NCBI GenBank assembly: GCA_013397795.1
Contig: VZTJ01000294.1
Location: 4,102,831-4,166,830, forward strand
Source: Orthonyx spaldingii
Taxonomy: Eukaryota; Chordata; Aves; Passeriformes; Orthonychidae
Direction of reading: 5' to 3'
DNA length: 64,000 nt
The notes below the pieces were generated by a model. It made no database searches, was not told where the DNA came from, and was given only the letters and a program-made list of their open reading frames with translations. This document shows, piece after piece, positions 1 through 13,661 of the stretch (positions are counted from its first letter, which is position 1; every line of letters starts with the position of its first letter). A program made the translations under genes and the position numbers.

Positions 1-2060
1 GGAGGCTCTTTAACCTCAAATATCTGAGATTCCATTGTTCCACCACTGCTTTCCATGGAGAGTGTTTACCTTCTCTGCAGTAGCTCCAGTGTAAATCTCT
101 GCGAGGCAGACCTCCCTCCTCACCACACCTCCACCCCCAACCTTTGCTCACAACCATTTGTTAAAAATTATGCAGCATCCTCACTAACAAACATGTGGTT
201 GCCAGGGCATCCTTGTTCCCCAGCCAACTACTATAGTAAGACTTTACTGGCAGCCATCCAGCTGGGCTTCATTTAGGAACCTCTGCAGCAGTAGGGGATG
301 TGTTTTTCCCATTTACAGGAGAAATAAGTCTGTTGATTGTCTCCTAAAGACCTTAATTGTTTGGGGAAGCAGTAATTTTTCACAGTGGATTCTGAGACAG
401 AACATTTCTTCATATTCTCTACAAACCAGAATTTAAATCTTACTGCAGAGAGCTGGGATTTTTGCACTAGCTCAGCTAGAGTGGCTCACAGACAGGCTGG
501 TGTGGCACTGTGAGCAGCACAGCCCAGTGCAGAGCCTTGCATGGCAATGCCCTGCACAGCTGGGCTGCTTAACTCTTAGCACAGGTTGTGCAATGGGGTG
601 GTGTTGTCTTGCCTGGGAGGAGAGGGGGGGTATTAGCAGCTACAGACCCCATTTCGGTAAAGATTTTACGGCATCACAGCAACATCAATCCCAGCTAACA
701 TTGTTCTCAGTGTTGTTTTCTGGGGTCGACTGAATTCAAGATGGAAGGATGCTGGCAATGATAGCTACGGAAGGGCCTTGCTTGCCATTTCATTTAGTGC
801 TGGTGACACCCAAAGATGCAGCAATGCTATGGCTGATTCCAGGCTGGACTTCAGCCTGCCCAGCAGCTTAAGTGGGGATTGGTCACAGAAGCTGATGGCA
901 GGGGACATGGTGCAAGTAGCAGGCAGGGGCTGCTGCCAGGGTGGGAGCTCCTGTCCAGAGAGCAGTGCCCAGGCTGAATGAAAAGCCAGAGGAAGGGCTG
1001 CACCAAGAGAATTGACAGGGTTTTGTTTCTCATGGACTCTTCTGTCCCTCAATGCTTCCAGGATGTCACTGCTCTTTCATTTCTCGTTCCTAGAACAATT
1101 AATTAGCTGCATTTGTGCCCTTAGCACTGTCTCATGGTACCTTTACAGTAGCATTCATGCAGTAAGTGCTGGATGAAGAAAGGAGGGGAGTTTCCAGATG
1201 GAGATAGGATGTTTTGGATTACATATTCCCGCTGTGCCCAAAGTAGAACAAGGTTCCACACACTAAGGAAAGGACAGTTTAGACAAAAAAAAAGCAACAG
1301 ACGGTGGATGCCACCATCACTGCAGCTGTGGCTCGTAACTGGTTCTTATATACCAGACCTTTTATCTGAGAATTAATTAAATCTAAACTACATGAATCCT
1401 GGAATAGGCAAGTGGAAAGGACAATGAAAGTTTTCATTTTCAAGCTCTGTATTCTGAAAAGGCAAGAAATAGACCCCTGTGCTTAAGACCATGAGAGCTT
1501 CACAAGTTCTGCTTTTGGAGGTCTCTTTACAACATTAGGCGATTTGTTTTAATAGTAACTATACCATTGTGCTAATTTGGGCAGCAGCTTACAGTCAAAC
1601 CCTGGCACTCATTTTATCCATACTTCTTATGTGTTAGTTTACACTCTGGCTTTAGCCTGGGAGAAGCCAACAGGGAAAGTCAAGACAAATTAAACACCAG
1701 GTTATGTTTAAGGTTTCTCCCTGCAGGATGGATAAACCTCACTGAAATCACTGTTCTGAGACTGCAGGCACAGCTATTGAGTACAGCCCAGATGCAGGCC
1801 AGGTCTCGTTTCCAAAGCATAGAGTGAATTGAAAGGTATGATTCAGTTCTAGTTAACAAAACTTTAACATAGTTTGTCACAGATGAGCTAAGAATGATAT
1901 GCAGTAATAGTACAAAAGTAGAGATTTTTGCACTCTAAGGCTGCCTTTGCTATTGCTTCTGTGTGCTGTGTAATAGAAGTGATTAGAATTAGAATTGATT
2001 TGATGCCACAGACATGTATCCAACTTGTTAATGGACTAAGCACACTGTCAATGTTCCACA

Positions 2061-2120
2061 TCTTATATATCTATAAAAATATATACATATATAAAAATAC
2101 ATAAGGAATTATATATGTGT
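2061..2120. repeat. AT-rich imperfect (TA)n low-complexity patch
   Basis: A run of TATATA/ATAAAA units with interruptions, visible directly. It is too degenerate to be a clean microsatellite. Confidence 0.6.
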
Positions 2121-3483
2121 AGTACTCCTGGTTGATAGCGACTGAACTATTTATGCTCTAATCTTGTTGGGGGAAAGGACATTGTGTTTGCAATTCATTA
2201 CATTCCCAAAGAAGTAGTAAACACTGTATCTATGCTATGAAGTAAATACATAAAAGGTGAGAAAAGCAATGTAATTGCAAAAGAAGAGACGGTAGATGAA
2301 TCATGGACCTGCATCTCAGGCCTTAGCCTGGTACCACCCAAGAAGGTCTGAGCATCAGTATTCAGCCCTCAGGACTGCACCTATCGTTTTTGCATTTCAG
2401 ACCTAAGGAAAAGAAAGAAATAAAAGAAGGCAAGAATTTAGCTTTTGTTCACTGTGTGAAAGGGGAGTGTGTAGCTCCTCACACAGTCCCCCAGGACATG
2501 CAGAATGCAGTGACTGCTCTATACAACCTTTCACTGGAAGAATGTGCAGGCAGCAAAAGTATTTGTGATACTAATTAAAGATTAGAAAATACTCATTGAG
2601 GAAAGTGTCCCTTGGCAGGGTATTTCAAAATAAACTAAACATATTCCTCTCCAACCTGATGGAAAGGGCCGTATTCCTCAATTTAGTTAGAGAAAAGGGG
2701 ATTAAAAATGCACCCCAGTTGGAATGAAATGGGTTATAAAAATGAGACATAAAGCACTTTATATCAGTGCTGACAAGAGTCCAAACTAAAGAATCATCCT
2801 TTAGTCCAAGGACTGAAAAATAGCAGACATCTAGATGGCATGAAGGTTCATTTAGCACAACAATCTATTCAAAAAATTGGCATTCATCTTCCTAAAATAC
2901 ACCAATGAAAATATGTCACTCTTTTTGTCACGATTCAAAATTTTTTAAAAATTTAAATGTTATAACTAATATTATGGCTCAGTGGAATGCAACACATAGT
3001 TGCAGCACAGATTTTACCACAAGACAGACTTTTAAAATTGAGGCAATATTTTGAGACCATATTGCATCCAAGCCAAAAACTTGGAACATTTTGACTAATT
3101 TCATTTTCCATGGACATTATCAGAGTAGCAAAAAACATCAATGGTAAATTAATATCTGCAAAGTCCTGTGTAACATACAGTTTTGTTGATGAATAGTCAT
3201 GCACACAGCATGAACTGCTATCAATAAGTGTACAAAAGAAAGTATTATCCCTCGCAGTACATATGTATAAATGTTGGCTACACCTATGGGTTTTTTGGAA
3301 GTAGTGTTGTCATGGTTACCATTCAGCTGTCTTTATGTTTTAATATGCCTTGTTTTGTAAGGTTGAGGTTCAACTCAAGTTCATATGAAGCAAATCAACT
3401 GAAGTTTTCAGATGTGGTCTCTAGTTTAATATGCATCATTTTCTGAGAGGCCAACTCGAAATACTTTTGGCATGACTTTAAGA

Positions 3484-3542
3484 GACGTCAAGCACCCTCA
3501 GATGCAGCAGAAGCCAATGCTCTGTATGCAGTGACTGAGTCA
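3484..3542. promoter_or_regulatory. Possible CRE-like and AP-1-like site pair
   Basis: GACGTCA at 3484-3490 matches seven of the eight bases of the CRE palindrome. TGACTGAGTCA at 3532-3542 is a perfect 5-1-5 palindrome that contains the AP-1 heptamer TGAGTCA. The two sites are about 45 bases apart. Single motifs of this length occur by chance in 64 kb, so the pairing is only suggestive. Confidence 0.15.
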
Positions 3543-5986
3543 TGAATAATCTGCCAAACTGCACAATCCGTGACAGTCTTATTTTAAAACACCATAAACC
3601 TGTTTCAGGTAGCATAGGGAATGTTTCTGTGCTCCTACAGGCTGAACCTACCACTGTCAGACACTAAATGAACATGTCGTTCTCTCAGCAGCTTTTATTT
3701 ATTTGTCTGAAGCTACAGGAATGCTTGACTGTAATGTAAAACATAAGCTCAATTCCTATGTGTAACATCAATAATCCAATACCTTTGGTCCATTGACATG
3801 GAAAACTCCCATTTCCCCTTTCCTTTTGCAAATTTCTTCATGTTCAAATGTTGGGAGTGGGTGGGTGTAATATGCAATTTGCCTTTGATAGCTCATTATA
3901 GAACTAGAGTTTCAAACCAGAACAATGAGAGTCAGCAATAAACTAAACAAAAAACCTCCTGGCCAGGGTAATTGAGCATTATCTCAGCTCCTTTTGGGGT
4001 TTGTCTGTCTTCTGCAGGTAATCCCAAAGAGGCAAACTGACAGGTAAATATCCTTTTTGCTTTTCTATGAAGACAGAAGAACCTGCTCTTTAAAGTAGCC
4101 TTTTTACCTTATTAGCCTGAAGAAAATCCTTTTCATGGCCTCCAGCAAGCCATCTGGATCAGCAGAAGACTCCAGAAATAGCTCTTACCTTGCTTTCCCT
4201 TTTCTCAATTTACCTTTAGCTGAGCAATCTGGCAAGGAGGCGCTGATCATTTCTGAGGTGCAGTGCACAGAAGTGGAGCCTGCTCATAGGTAGCTTTGTA
4301 GTAACGCTCCAGTATAGCTGACTTGCCTATGAGCATATTGCATCCAATTTAGAACTAATTTTAATTTTGCCTACGTTACTCTTTGGTATAAAATTGGGAA
4401 AGGAAGGGCTAGGGGAGAAGCAAAGTTCTAGAGCAGTGTCTCTGTGTTCTAGGTTCATCTCATACATAGTCTTTCAGCTTTTAGTATTTTTAGATTTTCA
4501 CTTCTGTTCTCTCAGTAGTGGGCACAGGCAAGCTAGCTGCACATACTGTGTTCCCCGTGGCAGGTCTTCCTCTGCCTTGAGCACTCATATTCTCCTAGGA
4601 GTACTCAAAGACTGGTTGCTTTTACTCTTGGTTGCTTGGCTGTTGGTGTCTTTGGTTTGCTTTATTTTCTTGGGGACATCCCTCTGCAGCGGGGTGACTC
4701 GAGAGCATCTCTTTTCAAATTGTCTCTACACATCCACACATCTCGCAAGTGCATAGGATGCAGTTGTTAAAATAAAACCTGCCCTTTCCAAGAGCTCCAG
4801 AAGATTTCCGAGGCACCAATTTAGCCAAGAAAGAAGTGTAGGACACAAAATGCAGCATAAACCACAACGAGACCCAGGTCTGCATTTGTGCTTTATGAAT
4901 CTGTGCATGGTTCCCACACGCCTGTTGTACACATACATTTGGGTATGTAGGAGCCACATGTGATGGCAATGTCACAGAGGGACATCATGAATGTTATCAT
5001 GGGCTGTAGAAAACACACACACCCTCACCTACACTGTGTTTATTCAATTTATTCATATTTTATTCTTTTATCTTTCGGGGACCTATTCAGACAAATAAAT
5101 AGGGTTGATATGTCTGTGTGTATTTGTAATTAGAGATACTTGATCATATTCTCTTTTTCTCAGACATCTCAACTTTATTTCATTATTTGATTTCACAGTG
5201 TGAATTCTTTCTGGCTTTTCACCTGTTTTGATACTAAATGGACCAGTAAATATAAGCCTTATCTCCTAAACCCTACAGTTAAGCATCATCAGAGAGCTGA
5301 AGATGAGTTGTAAGCAAATTGGATTGAAGGAGGCCTCCTTGGCCCCTGTTTCCAATTCCAGCATATGTTCAGGTGAGTGGAAAATGTTTGCTGCTAACCT
5401 CAGTGCAGAGCTTCCAGTTCATTGCACAAGTGATACAATTCCATACACTTGATGATGTGGTCTGTGATCTATGGAAGGAGGAAGAGAGCTTTGAGGTTCA
5501 CCAATTTGTTGTGCTGTGGACTCTGGCAGTCTGGAGCAGTGGAAATAGCATTTGAAAAGTCACTTTCTAGGTCACAGCAAGAGATGGTAGCGATAACATC
5601 TCCAACCAGGCAGCCTTTGCAGAGCAAGCATCACCTGTTTTGCACTGTGTTAAACACTGAAGTGATCAAGAGATGGTCTGGCACTGCAGGGTCAGCCTTC
5701 TCCTCCGGTGAGTAAGTTTAGGTCTTGATGTGTCAGAGTATTTTTATCACAAGCCCCAGCTTTCAAACAGGTTATTAGCAAAGCACCAGCAGGGGTTCTG
5801 AAAAATGAAAACTACTTTTTGATTTGTTCATTAAAATCAAATAATTATTTATAGTCTAACTGATCAAATTCTCTACTTTAAAAAAAAAAAAGTCCTCATT
5901 CTGCCTGCTTGATATTAAACGGTAAAGCAGCACAGGAGCGAAAATATCCTGAAGCCCTTTATCATCTTCATTATCTTCACTGGTGA

Positions 5987-6006
5987 AGTGAGTGAGTGAG
6001 TGAGTG
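5987..6006. repeat. (AGTG)5 microsatellite
   Basis: Five perfect tandem AGTG units, read directly. Confidence 0.9.
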
Positions 6007-6059
6007 GAGAGGTGTGAAATTCCAGCAGAGAGGAACATGCTGTTTTAAGAGGAAGTGCT

Positions 6060-6205
6060 GACATGCAGGCTACAATTAGACAAAAAATGACTGCTGACAT
6101 TTAAAAATCATTACAGAGAGGAAATTGTGAGTGTAATTATGTCATCATTGACACTGTTCAAGTGTGCTGATGCATTTTTGCTGATCAAAATCAAGTGTTT
6201 ATATT
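6060..6205. promoter_or_regulatory. Candidate conserved noncoding element
   Basis: An AT-rich block with several short motifs: ACAATTAG, GTGTAATTATGTCATC (homeodomain TAATTA-like next to a TGTCATCA segment) and GCTGATCAAAATC. It has no long frame and no repeat signature. The texture resembles vertebrate developmental enhancers, but conservation cannot be seen from one sequence. Confidence 0.2.
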
Positions 6206-9200
6206 TGTAAATAGAATGCACTTAGCAACTCTATCAATGGAAATGTTCTAGCCAAGAACTACAGAAAATGAAGCCAAGTTACTTTCACAAAACTTATTTT
6301 TTCCTTTTTGTTGATTTTCAGTATTTTGTTGTGGGAATCATTTCTTGGTAACAGAATTGTTTCTTGTTATTTAGTATTTTGGATGACTGTTCGATTGAGG
6401 CTTTTTTGTAGGGTTGTTTTGGTTTGGTGGGGGGTTTTGCACAGAACAATAGGAATGGCCATTCTGGAGCAAGTCAGAGATCCATTTTGTCAATACGTGT
6501 CCTTTATGAAACAGTGGCCATGACTGGAGGCCTACAGGAGAATATAAAAGAACAGTATTTATATAATTACATTAGTTATACCAGTCTCACAGTTTCCAAA
6601 ATCTTCTGCTTGGGGACTTCAGAGAGTACTCAAAGAAATCAGAATAATGAAGTCTCTCTGACTGGCTTTAGAAATAGTCTGATACTGGAGTGAGCGGAAA
6701 GGGAGACATGATGTCAGCAGGTGGCAAAATATGTAAATGTTATCATTTACTTGGAGAAGAGGAGTTTGTTGACTGTGCAAATACTGGATTCTTGGCACTG
6801 CATTATTTAACACAGTTCTGTCTTAAGCCCTGTCACAAGTCCTTTACCTATGACATATGTCACTCAATGACAGGGAAAAGTGACCAATTTATGATAGATA
6901 CAAATACTCAGTTCAGAATGGCAAAATATGTGAAGGAGTGTGTTTCTGGCTGATTCCAAAACCAGATTTTTTTTTTTTTAATCTTGGAGGTTTGAAGATT
7001 ATATATAAATACACTTTATAAATGTGCAAGCAGAAATGCTTATAAAGGTTGTTGAGGGAAGAAGAAAAGATCTTGGCTTCTGCATTGAAATGTCCCCCCC
7101 AAAAAAATCTAAAAATGCCAGTCCTCCTGCGGATGTCGTTTTCTTCACAGTATTCTGAACATATTTATGGTGGAAATCAAGGAAAATATTAAAAGTGTGA
7201 ACAAGATAAAGGATGCTTAACAATGAGGTTCTCTACAGTATCAACACAGTTGTTTTTGAAGGCTATGGCAGAAACAGAAATATGAAGATTGAGTATCAAC
7301 TATTCAGGTTCAAGTCAACTATTCCTCAGCCTGCATCTACTGAGCTCCAAAACTCCCGTCAGTATCTCTTTACTATTTTTATAAGAATTGGTTTCTCTGT
7401 GCCTTTTCTTTCAGTTTTTTGGGGTTCTTATTCAGTCCTCACTTATTGACTTTGCCCTTTGGGAAAGGGGTTTTTTACAATCCACCTATTAATTTTCTGG
7501 GCATCCTTCTGTAGCCAGCTTTTCTTCTTTTGACATTGGGTCCATCAGCTTCCATCAGTGTCCCTTTTGTCTGGATGCCAAAACATATATCCAGTCAAAT
7601 TGTGTTAGCAGAATAATGTGAAGCAACTCTATAGTCACCACATCAGTGAAGGAGCTGCTTTCATGATGTCATTTTATGATTGGATGAATACCTAATTCAT
7701 TGCTAGAGTTATAAGGATTTCCATGTCAAAACACAGAATCCTTTGTGCCATTGTAATGGTAGAAATCAGTAGTTAGGGAACAATCCACACTGGGTGTCTT
7801 GGGAGAGGCCTGTCCCACAGGTATTTCAGATGACTGCTTATTGCAGCAGGGAATACTGAAGAACTCATCGAAGAGCGGGCTACAGAAATATGTAATAGGG
7901 CTTCATTGCAGCATAAAAGTATGACAGAAAGGATAGTGTTATGTTACTGAGATTTCTATTATAACATTTATTTATAAGGCTACTTTCGCCTTCAGGTCCC
8001 TTTTCACTAATTCAGGCCTTTCTAGATTTATTTTTTCTTTGGAATAAGTCTTTTCCACATGTTATCTTAGAGGAAAGCTTATTTAATTACTGATTGTAAC
8101 AAGCTAAAGAAAATATATTTCCCCCATTTTCTGCTTGTTTTTGAAAGAAAACAGAAATTGAAAAAATTCATCTTTCTCTGCACAGTAAACTGGTGCCACA
8201 CACCTAATCTCTTTAAAAAGATCTTTCCGGAATGGCTGAACTCTAAAATTCAGCAACATCTAATTTAGTTTTTTTTTTTAATCTAAGCGTATTTTAAAAA
8301 CACCACTTTGTCTGAAATTTTGATAAACACAAGATTGACAAAGCATTAATGAGTCTCAGGACTGTCAAATAGTTAAAACCCCATTGTTACCAAAGGGTAA
8401 CACAAATCAGTGTCAATGAACCATGTAGAGTCCACCCAAATGCAAGGAATTCAGCACCAGTTCAAGATCTCACCCCAAAAGCAGTAATGGAAGGGACTGA
8501 GAGAGACTATTTGGCACACCTCAGCAGTGAATCAAATTTACATTTTACCTTTGTTTTTAACTTAAGGATGGTGGGTTTTTGTAGGAGATTTTATTTTAGT
8601 TATTATTCTTAATTTTAGGTTTTTGTTAAGACCACAAGGGGTATTACATAACTTCCGGATAAAATGTATCCACCTGCACTCCTGGAGACCTAAAGTCTAA
8701 TCTGAGTCTTCCTTGATTACCTCTTTGAATACCCAGAGACTGAAAAATTCTAGGGTTAGCCCCTAAGAAAGCTTCTGGCCTCTGCAACACAGCAGTCTGG
8801 GTTCCCTTTACATCACCTGACAAATACAAGTGGTGTCAGGCTCCGTCTTGATGGGTGCTTTGCATGAAGCAAAAGGGAGAAAAACCCCACTTCCCAAATG
8901 AGACACTGCATCAGTACTGATATTAGAAAAAATATGGTAAGCAATAAAAAAAGGAAGTCCTTGGAGACTGGAGGGTGTCTCCTTATATTGTCTGCATTGC
9001 ACAATATTCTGTATACTTTATGCTTTCATTGCAAAACAATTTGTCAGCATCTTATTTGCCAAGACATTGTCAATATAACATAATGCAAGTCATGAGCTGC
9101 TGCTTTGACAGCCCAGTCCTGTAAGCTGTGTCCTTTTAGGCATTAAGGACTCCTTCAACAACAAGAATAAAAAGATCTATTTCTCTAGTGCCTCCTCAGA

Positions 9201-10080
9201 CCACTCGCACAGTGAGGTGTGACCTGCAGAAGTTACATGACAATGAGTAAATGTTAACCTTGAAAGACACCTGCAGTGTTGTTTCCTTGTATTGAGTATC
9301 AGCAACAAAGTCAGTGCAAAGTAGTAACTGTGCAGAAAAGTGATTCTACCGAAGGACTTTGGGTACAGCAGTAGGAGAGACTACGGAGCAGTCACAATAA
9401 TGAGTGCCACTTCATATCTGTTCTGATTACATGGAATGATCTATCCTGTCACCTTGCAGACAGGGACCAAATTTTAAGCCCTTTAATCTCCCTTGTGAGA
9501 ATCTATCAAAGCTGTCTTTTTTCATCACCGCATCAAGGTAGGGGATCTACCCATACACTTAAATAAGACTGGAAAATCATTAAAACAAAGGAGGTCTACT
9601 GCTTCATGCTATTGCTGCATGCTCAATAATAGTAACAGAAAAGGGTGTTGCCTGATTTTAGTAAAACATACTCTAATAAGAATTATTCCTTGATCCATTC
9701 CATTTTGAAAGGCTTCAGCTGGGCCTACAACTAAGTTACACTGTCATAAATGAGGCCACAGCAGTCTCCAAAACTGTTAAATCTTTCAAATCCATGAATA
9801 TAACACGCTCCTTCTACTATACAATGATTTAAATGAATATATCACCAAAGTGTAGATAAGAATATGCAGCAACAAGTATGACAGCCACTGTGGGTAAAAG
9901 AAGAACAATTTTAAATGAATTAATATGGTTTATCAGCTAAAGATCTGCAGTTTTAAAAAACATCATTCTTTCCCCCTACAGTCTAGTACAACCAAAAAGA
10001 GGATCTGGAAATCTGAAAATACAGAAACAGAGTAACAATCCAGCAAAGAACGGTAAGAGAGGAAAAAGATATTATCCAAA
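6206..10080. other. Unique noncoding DNA, no gene seen
   Basis: All frames are shorter than 90 codons and overlap on both strands, as expected by chance. Short T runs and A runs occur (for example near 6968 and 8270). I recognise no repeat family, RNA gene or promoter here. Confidence 0.7.
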
Positions 10081-10800
10081 TTTCATTGTTGAAACATTTT
10101 CAATTCTGAAAATACTGCTAGTTAGCACACTTAAGTTTTGTTAATTAAATTTCAATTGTTATAAATGTGGAATGAATTATGCAACCTGTAAATCTTAATT
10201 ACATTGTTAATTGCAATAACATTATGATCATTTTGTGATGCCTTAAATCAGTGAACATGTTTTTCAATTTTAGAGTTGATCAGAGCTGGTGGCACTTTGA
10301 ATATAACACACTGCTTGTACATTTTAACAGAATTTAAATCATTAATTATAATATTTTGATTAGAGTTTTAAACATTAGCATCCATAAACCAAAAAAACAC
10401 AGTAGTATTTGGATGTAATATGATTTGAACACTTCATACAGCAAATGCTTCTGCTTAAACAATTGGTATTAATTATGCAAACATGCATCATTCATCTGCT
10501 GGGGGTTTATGTCCATCACAACAGTGAAGCAGCTTCAGACTGAGACACAGATGCAGTTGGCAGAAGCAGCACCTGTAGTGAAACAGCTCAGGAGACTTGG
10601 GTGTTGCCATGCCAGGGCATTTGTAAACCTGTTCACTGTGCTGAGATAATGTAAGTCAGTATTATTTAGAGACATTAAGACACTGCATCAGTTTTATGTC
10701 AGATGAGTGTCTGGCTTCTCTTAGCATCAGTTCAGCCTCAAGTAATTATATCAAGTAATTAATTTAAGTAGCCTCAGCTACTTATAATTAAATGCTGAAA
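10081..10800. promoter_or_regulatory. Candidate enhancer: TAATTA/POU-rich block
   Basis: This AT-rich block holds an unusual density of homeodomain-type cores. TTAATTAAAT begins at 10141, and further TTAATTAC, GTTAATTGC and ATTAATTATA cores follow up to about 10345. More TAATTA-type cores lie at 10741-10795. Two of the cores join directly to POU/octamer-like sequence: GAATTATGCAAC at about 10174-10185 and ATTAATTATGCAAACATG at 10468-10485. E-box-like CATCTG lies at about 10493-10498. There is no simple-repeat periodicity and no open frame of any length. Dense, non-repetitive motif clusters of this kind are known from conserved enhancers in gene deserts around developmental genes. Function is inferred and conservation is untested. 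Confidence 0.35.
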
Positions 10801-12980
10801 GCAGTCATTGGCATGTCTGGTGAAAGCAGCCCTGCAAGAGGGACTGAAAGAGCCACCAGTAGCCTATGACCAGGTAGTGGGCACTGGTAAGGCTTCAGCT
10901 AAAATACCAGGGTCTGGTGTTGAGTGCATGACTTCCAGAAAGTTGTTAAGTGACAGGAGAGACTGCTGTTAGATGGAGCTCTGGGAAGAACCAAAAATCT
11001 AGAAAACACAACTTAAAAGGTAAGATTGAATAATTAGAGATAATTAGTGTTCAGAAGAGATGACTGGGATAACAGTCTGCATACACAGAAAAGGCTGGTA
11101 TAAAAATGAAGAAATTAGCTTAGCAGCAAAGAAGAAAAGTGAAAACAGCATAACTGGCAGCAAGAAAGACTTGTACTAGATATTATTAGAAAAAGCTTTG
11201 TAATGCTAAGAACCAGCCCAGGCACAGCTTGCTCCTTGGGAAGCTATGGAGGTGCTCTGTCACCATGGTTTTAAGAACAGACTGGACTAATGTCTATCAG
11301 AAATGAAGCAGATATGGCTGGGCCTATGCTGGGGAAGTCCTTAAATGACCTCTTATGTCCTCAGCATCTTAAGCTTTTTAGGATGCAGAAAGTGCTTCAA
11401 AGTGCTGCTAATCTGGGAATTCTTGAAAGAACTGGCATTCCATAATCCTCTGCTGTTCTGCACTATGGGAAGAGATGGTATTCCTCTTGGGACAATACAC
11501 AGCTCCCTAAAGAGTCTGTTGAACTGTGGCACTTCCCTGAGCAGTGGCTGCTGCCATCAATCTCAAACCTATGCCCATCATCCAACTCTGGATTATATTA
11601 TTAAGGAAGGCTGTAGTACAAACCTTCCAAACACGTCAGTCCTAGTCAGGCCATACCATGAAGTGTGAGCGACAATTTACAAGTACAAAATGTTATTTTT
11701 CTATCAGCTTTAATGATATCCAACAAAATTTGAATAGTTTTCTAACTGACTGAGGTGTGAGAAAGCCGGGTTGCCCTCTCCTCACAGAAAGATAACTGAC
11801 AAGTGATTCCACACAAAGGTGTGCAGTCGTAGACAGAGGCAAAGCTGGTGTATGTAGGTGGGTGACCTCCACCAGAGCCTGTTTGCTGCTGTAAAAGGTT
11901 GGGACACAGCAGATCTTTTGCAGCCTTAGTTCTGGTGAAAGTTTTCATTGTGCTCTTCAAGTTTGCTACTCCACAAGCCACAGTTCAGGTTGTGCTTTCA
12001 GTGGGATCCTGGAAGCCAACTCATGCACTGTGCTTTGTGTCTATTTTAAGACCAGGCTTTTCCCTAGCCTGCCTTACAACACTGAGCCAAATTCCCTTCA
12101 AAGCTGCATTTAAATGCACCTCTTGGGCTAAGGGTCTAGTAAGTTAAATAAAAAATAAATAAAATATTTCTTTTTAAAATAAGGAACAAAAAGGCAAAGA
12201 CAAATTAATAAGAAGGCCTCAAAATCAAAAAAAGTCTTTGTTTCTGGGGGGTTTTTTCCCATCTGCATTCAATTCAGTATTTCAGGAGATGGATTTAGGG
12301 TACAAAGTTTATAGGTGGTGCAAACAATTCCCTGGCACCTCTCTTTTTTCTTCTTTAAGAGAATGTCTAACTTCCTGCTGAGTAGAACTCCAGAACTGAT
12401 CACAGGAAAGATCCACCAACCTACTCCTCTTACTGGTTGGGTGATCCCATACTTTATTTCACTGCAGCTGAGCATCTCTGATTTTGTCAGACTGTTTTCA
12501 GCAGTCGTTTTGTACACAAGTTTATGGAAAAGCTTTTCAAATTGTTGAAAAGTAGAATAAATAGGAATATGCCATGAGTGTACTTGTAGATAAAATTAAG
12601 AAATATTCTGGTTTGATTTCTGAAGACTGGCTACAAGCCCTGCAGCTGAAGTTTTCTAAATACGCTTTCAAAAGAAAAGATACTCACTAAATAACAGCCA
12701 AAGCAGCTTTGAGCTTCATTTTGTGCTTCACTTGCAAATAGTTATCTGACCCAGCCTCACACCTCCCAGCCTCTAACTCTGCAACAGGTTACCCCAGCAT
12801 AGTGTTACAGGCTATAACCCTGCCCTGCCATTCATGCTTAATGTGGTCACGGCTTGATTTCTTATGGCATGCTAGGACTCCTGGCCAAATTTCATTGCTA
12901 ACAGGGAAAAAAGTCAGGCTGACAAACTGAACATTTCCAGTGCAATTACGGGAAGACAGAGTGGCTTTTCACTCCAAAAA
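10801..12980. other. Unique noncoding DNA, no gene seen
   Basis: The longest frame is 107 codons (11345-11668, plus), with no recognisable motif. A short A/T-rich stretch of AAATAAAA units lies at about 12146-12182. Nothing else stands out. Confidence 0.7.
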
Positions 12981-13051
12981 TACATATATCCACACACACA
13001 TACATGTGTATATAGACAGACACACTCATATATGTATGTGTGTGTGTGTAT
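12981..13051. repeat. Mirrored CA/TG microsatellite forming a palindrome
   Basis: A CA-rich tract (12991-13005) and a TG-rich tract (13032-13046) are perfect reverse complements over 15 bases, with TACATATAT-like flanks outside them and about 26 bases between them. The result is a compound microsatellite that could extrude a hairpin. It was read directly from the sequence. Confidence 0.85.
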
Positions 13052-13055
13052 AATA

Positions 13056-13661
13056 CCTTGCTACATGAAGGCCTTTATGTTGCATTTAAGAGCTACAGTG
13101 CTCTTTTGAGAGAAAAGCAACCATTCCCCTTGTCAGAGAGCTGCAACTCTGCCAGTCAGTTCAGTCTGAGAACGCCAAGTGAGCCATTTGAGACGTGTGA
13201 TCTTTCAGCTGCACAGCATCCCATTCATCAAACACTTCAGCAATGTAATATGTAAAGCTGGAAAAAACAGAAGCTGCAGACGCAAGAAAAATCAATTAGC
13301 AGGAACGCCCATGTAAGAAAAAAGCCCTGCACAGTATCACCACATTGCCATTCTGAATTTCATAAAGCTACCTCCTCCCTTCTTTTGGGTGATCTTGGAA
13401 CACATTCTGTAATTAGGATGAGAGGATAGGAGTCTTCTAATTCCCTAATTAGGCACTGATAATTTAATAGAACACTGCAGAACTTAATGTCACTAGGTAG
13501 CACAAAGTTGACATTATATCCTTTTCTCCACACCCCTGCCCCACCAAAAATTTCAGATATGGCAAGCCTCAACATTAGGAAAGAGGCTGTTATAGTTTGC
13601 AAATAGTTTCCATCTGGAAGAAGGCGTACCCAACAGAATTCAAACAATGCACACTACAATC
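13056..13661. other. Unique noncoding DNA
   Basis: No gene, repeat family or regulatory site recognised. The short frames here (71 and 95 codons) lie on opposite strands and look random. Confidence 0.65.

Larger units (their letters stand above)
1..5986. other. Unique noncoding DNA, no gene seen
   Basis: No coding exon or RNA gene is recognisable. The stretch at about 480-1020 is richer in G+C than its surroundings but has no CpG cluster. The longest frame (4367-4756, plus, 129 codons) has a leucine-rich hydrophobic stretch near its end but no recognisable domain and no convincing splice context. A short AT-rich patch lies at 2061-2120. A possible CRE/AP-1 motif pair lies at 3484-3542. Everything else looks like ordinary intronic or intergenic sequence. 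Confidence 0.7.

Noticed and set aside
3306..3319. RFX X-box-like GTTGTCATGGTTAC
   Set aside because: A key position mismatches the consensus, and single sites are expected by chance.
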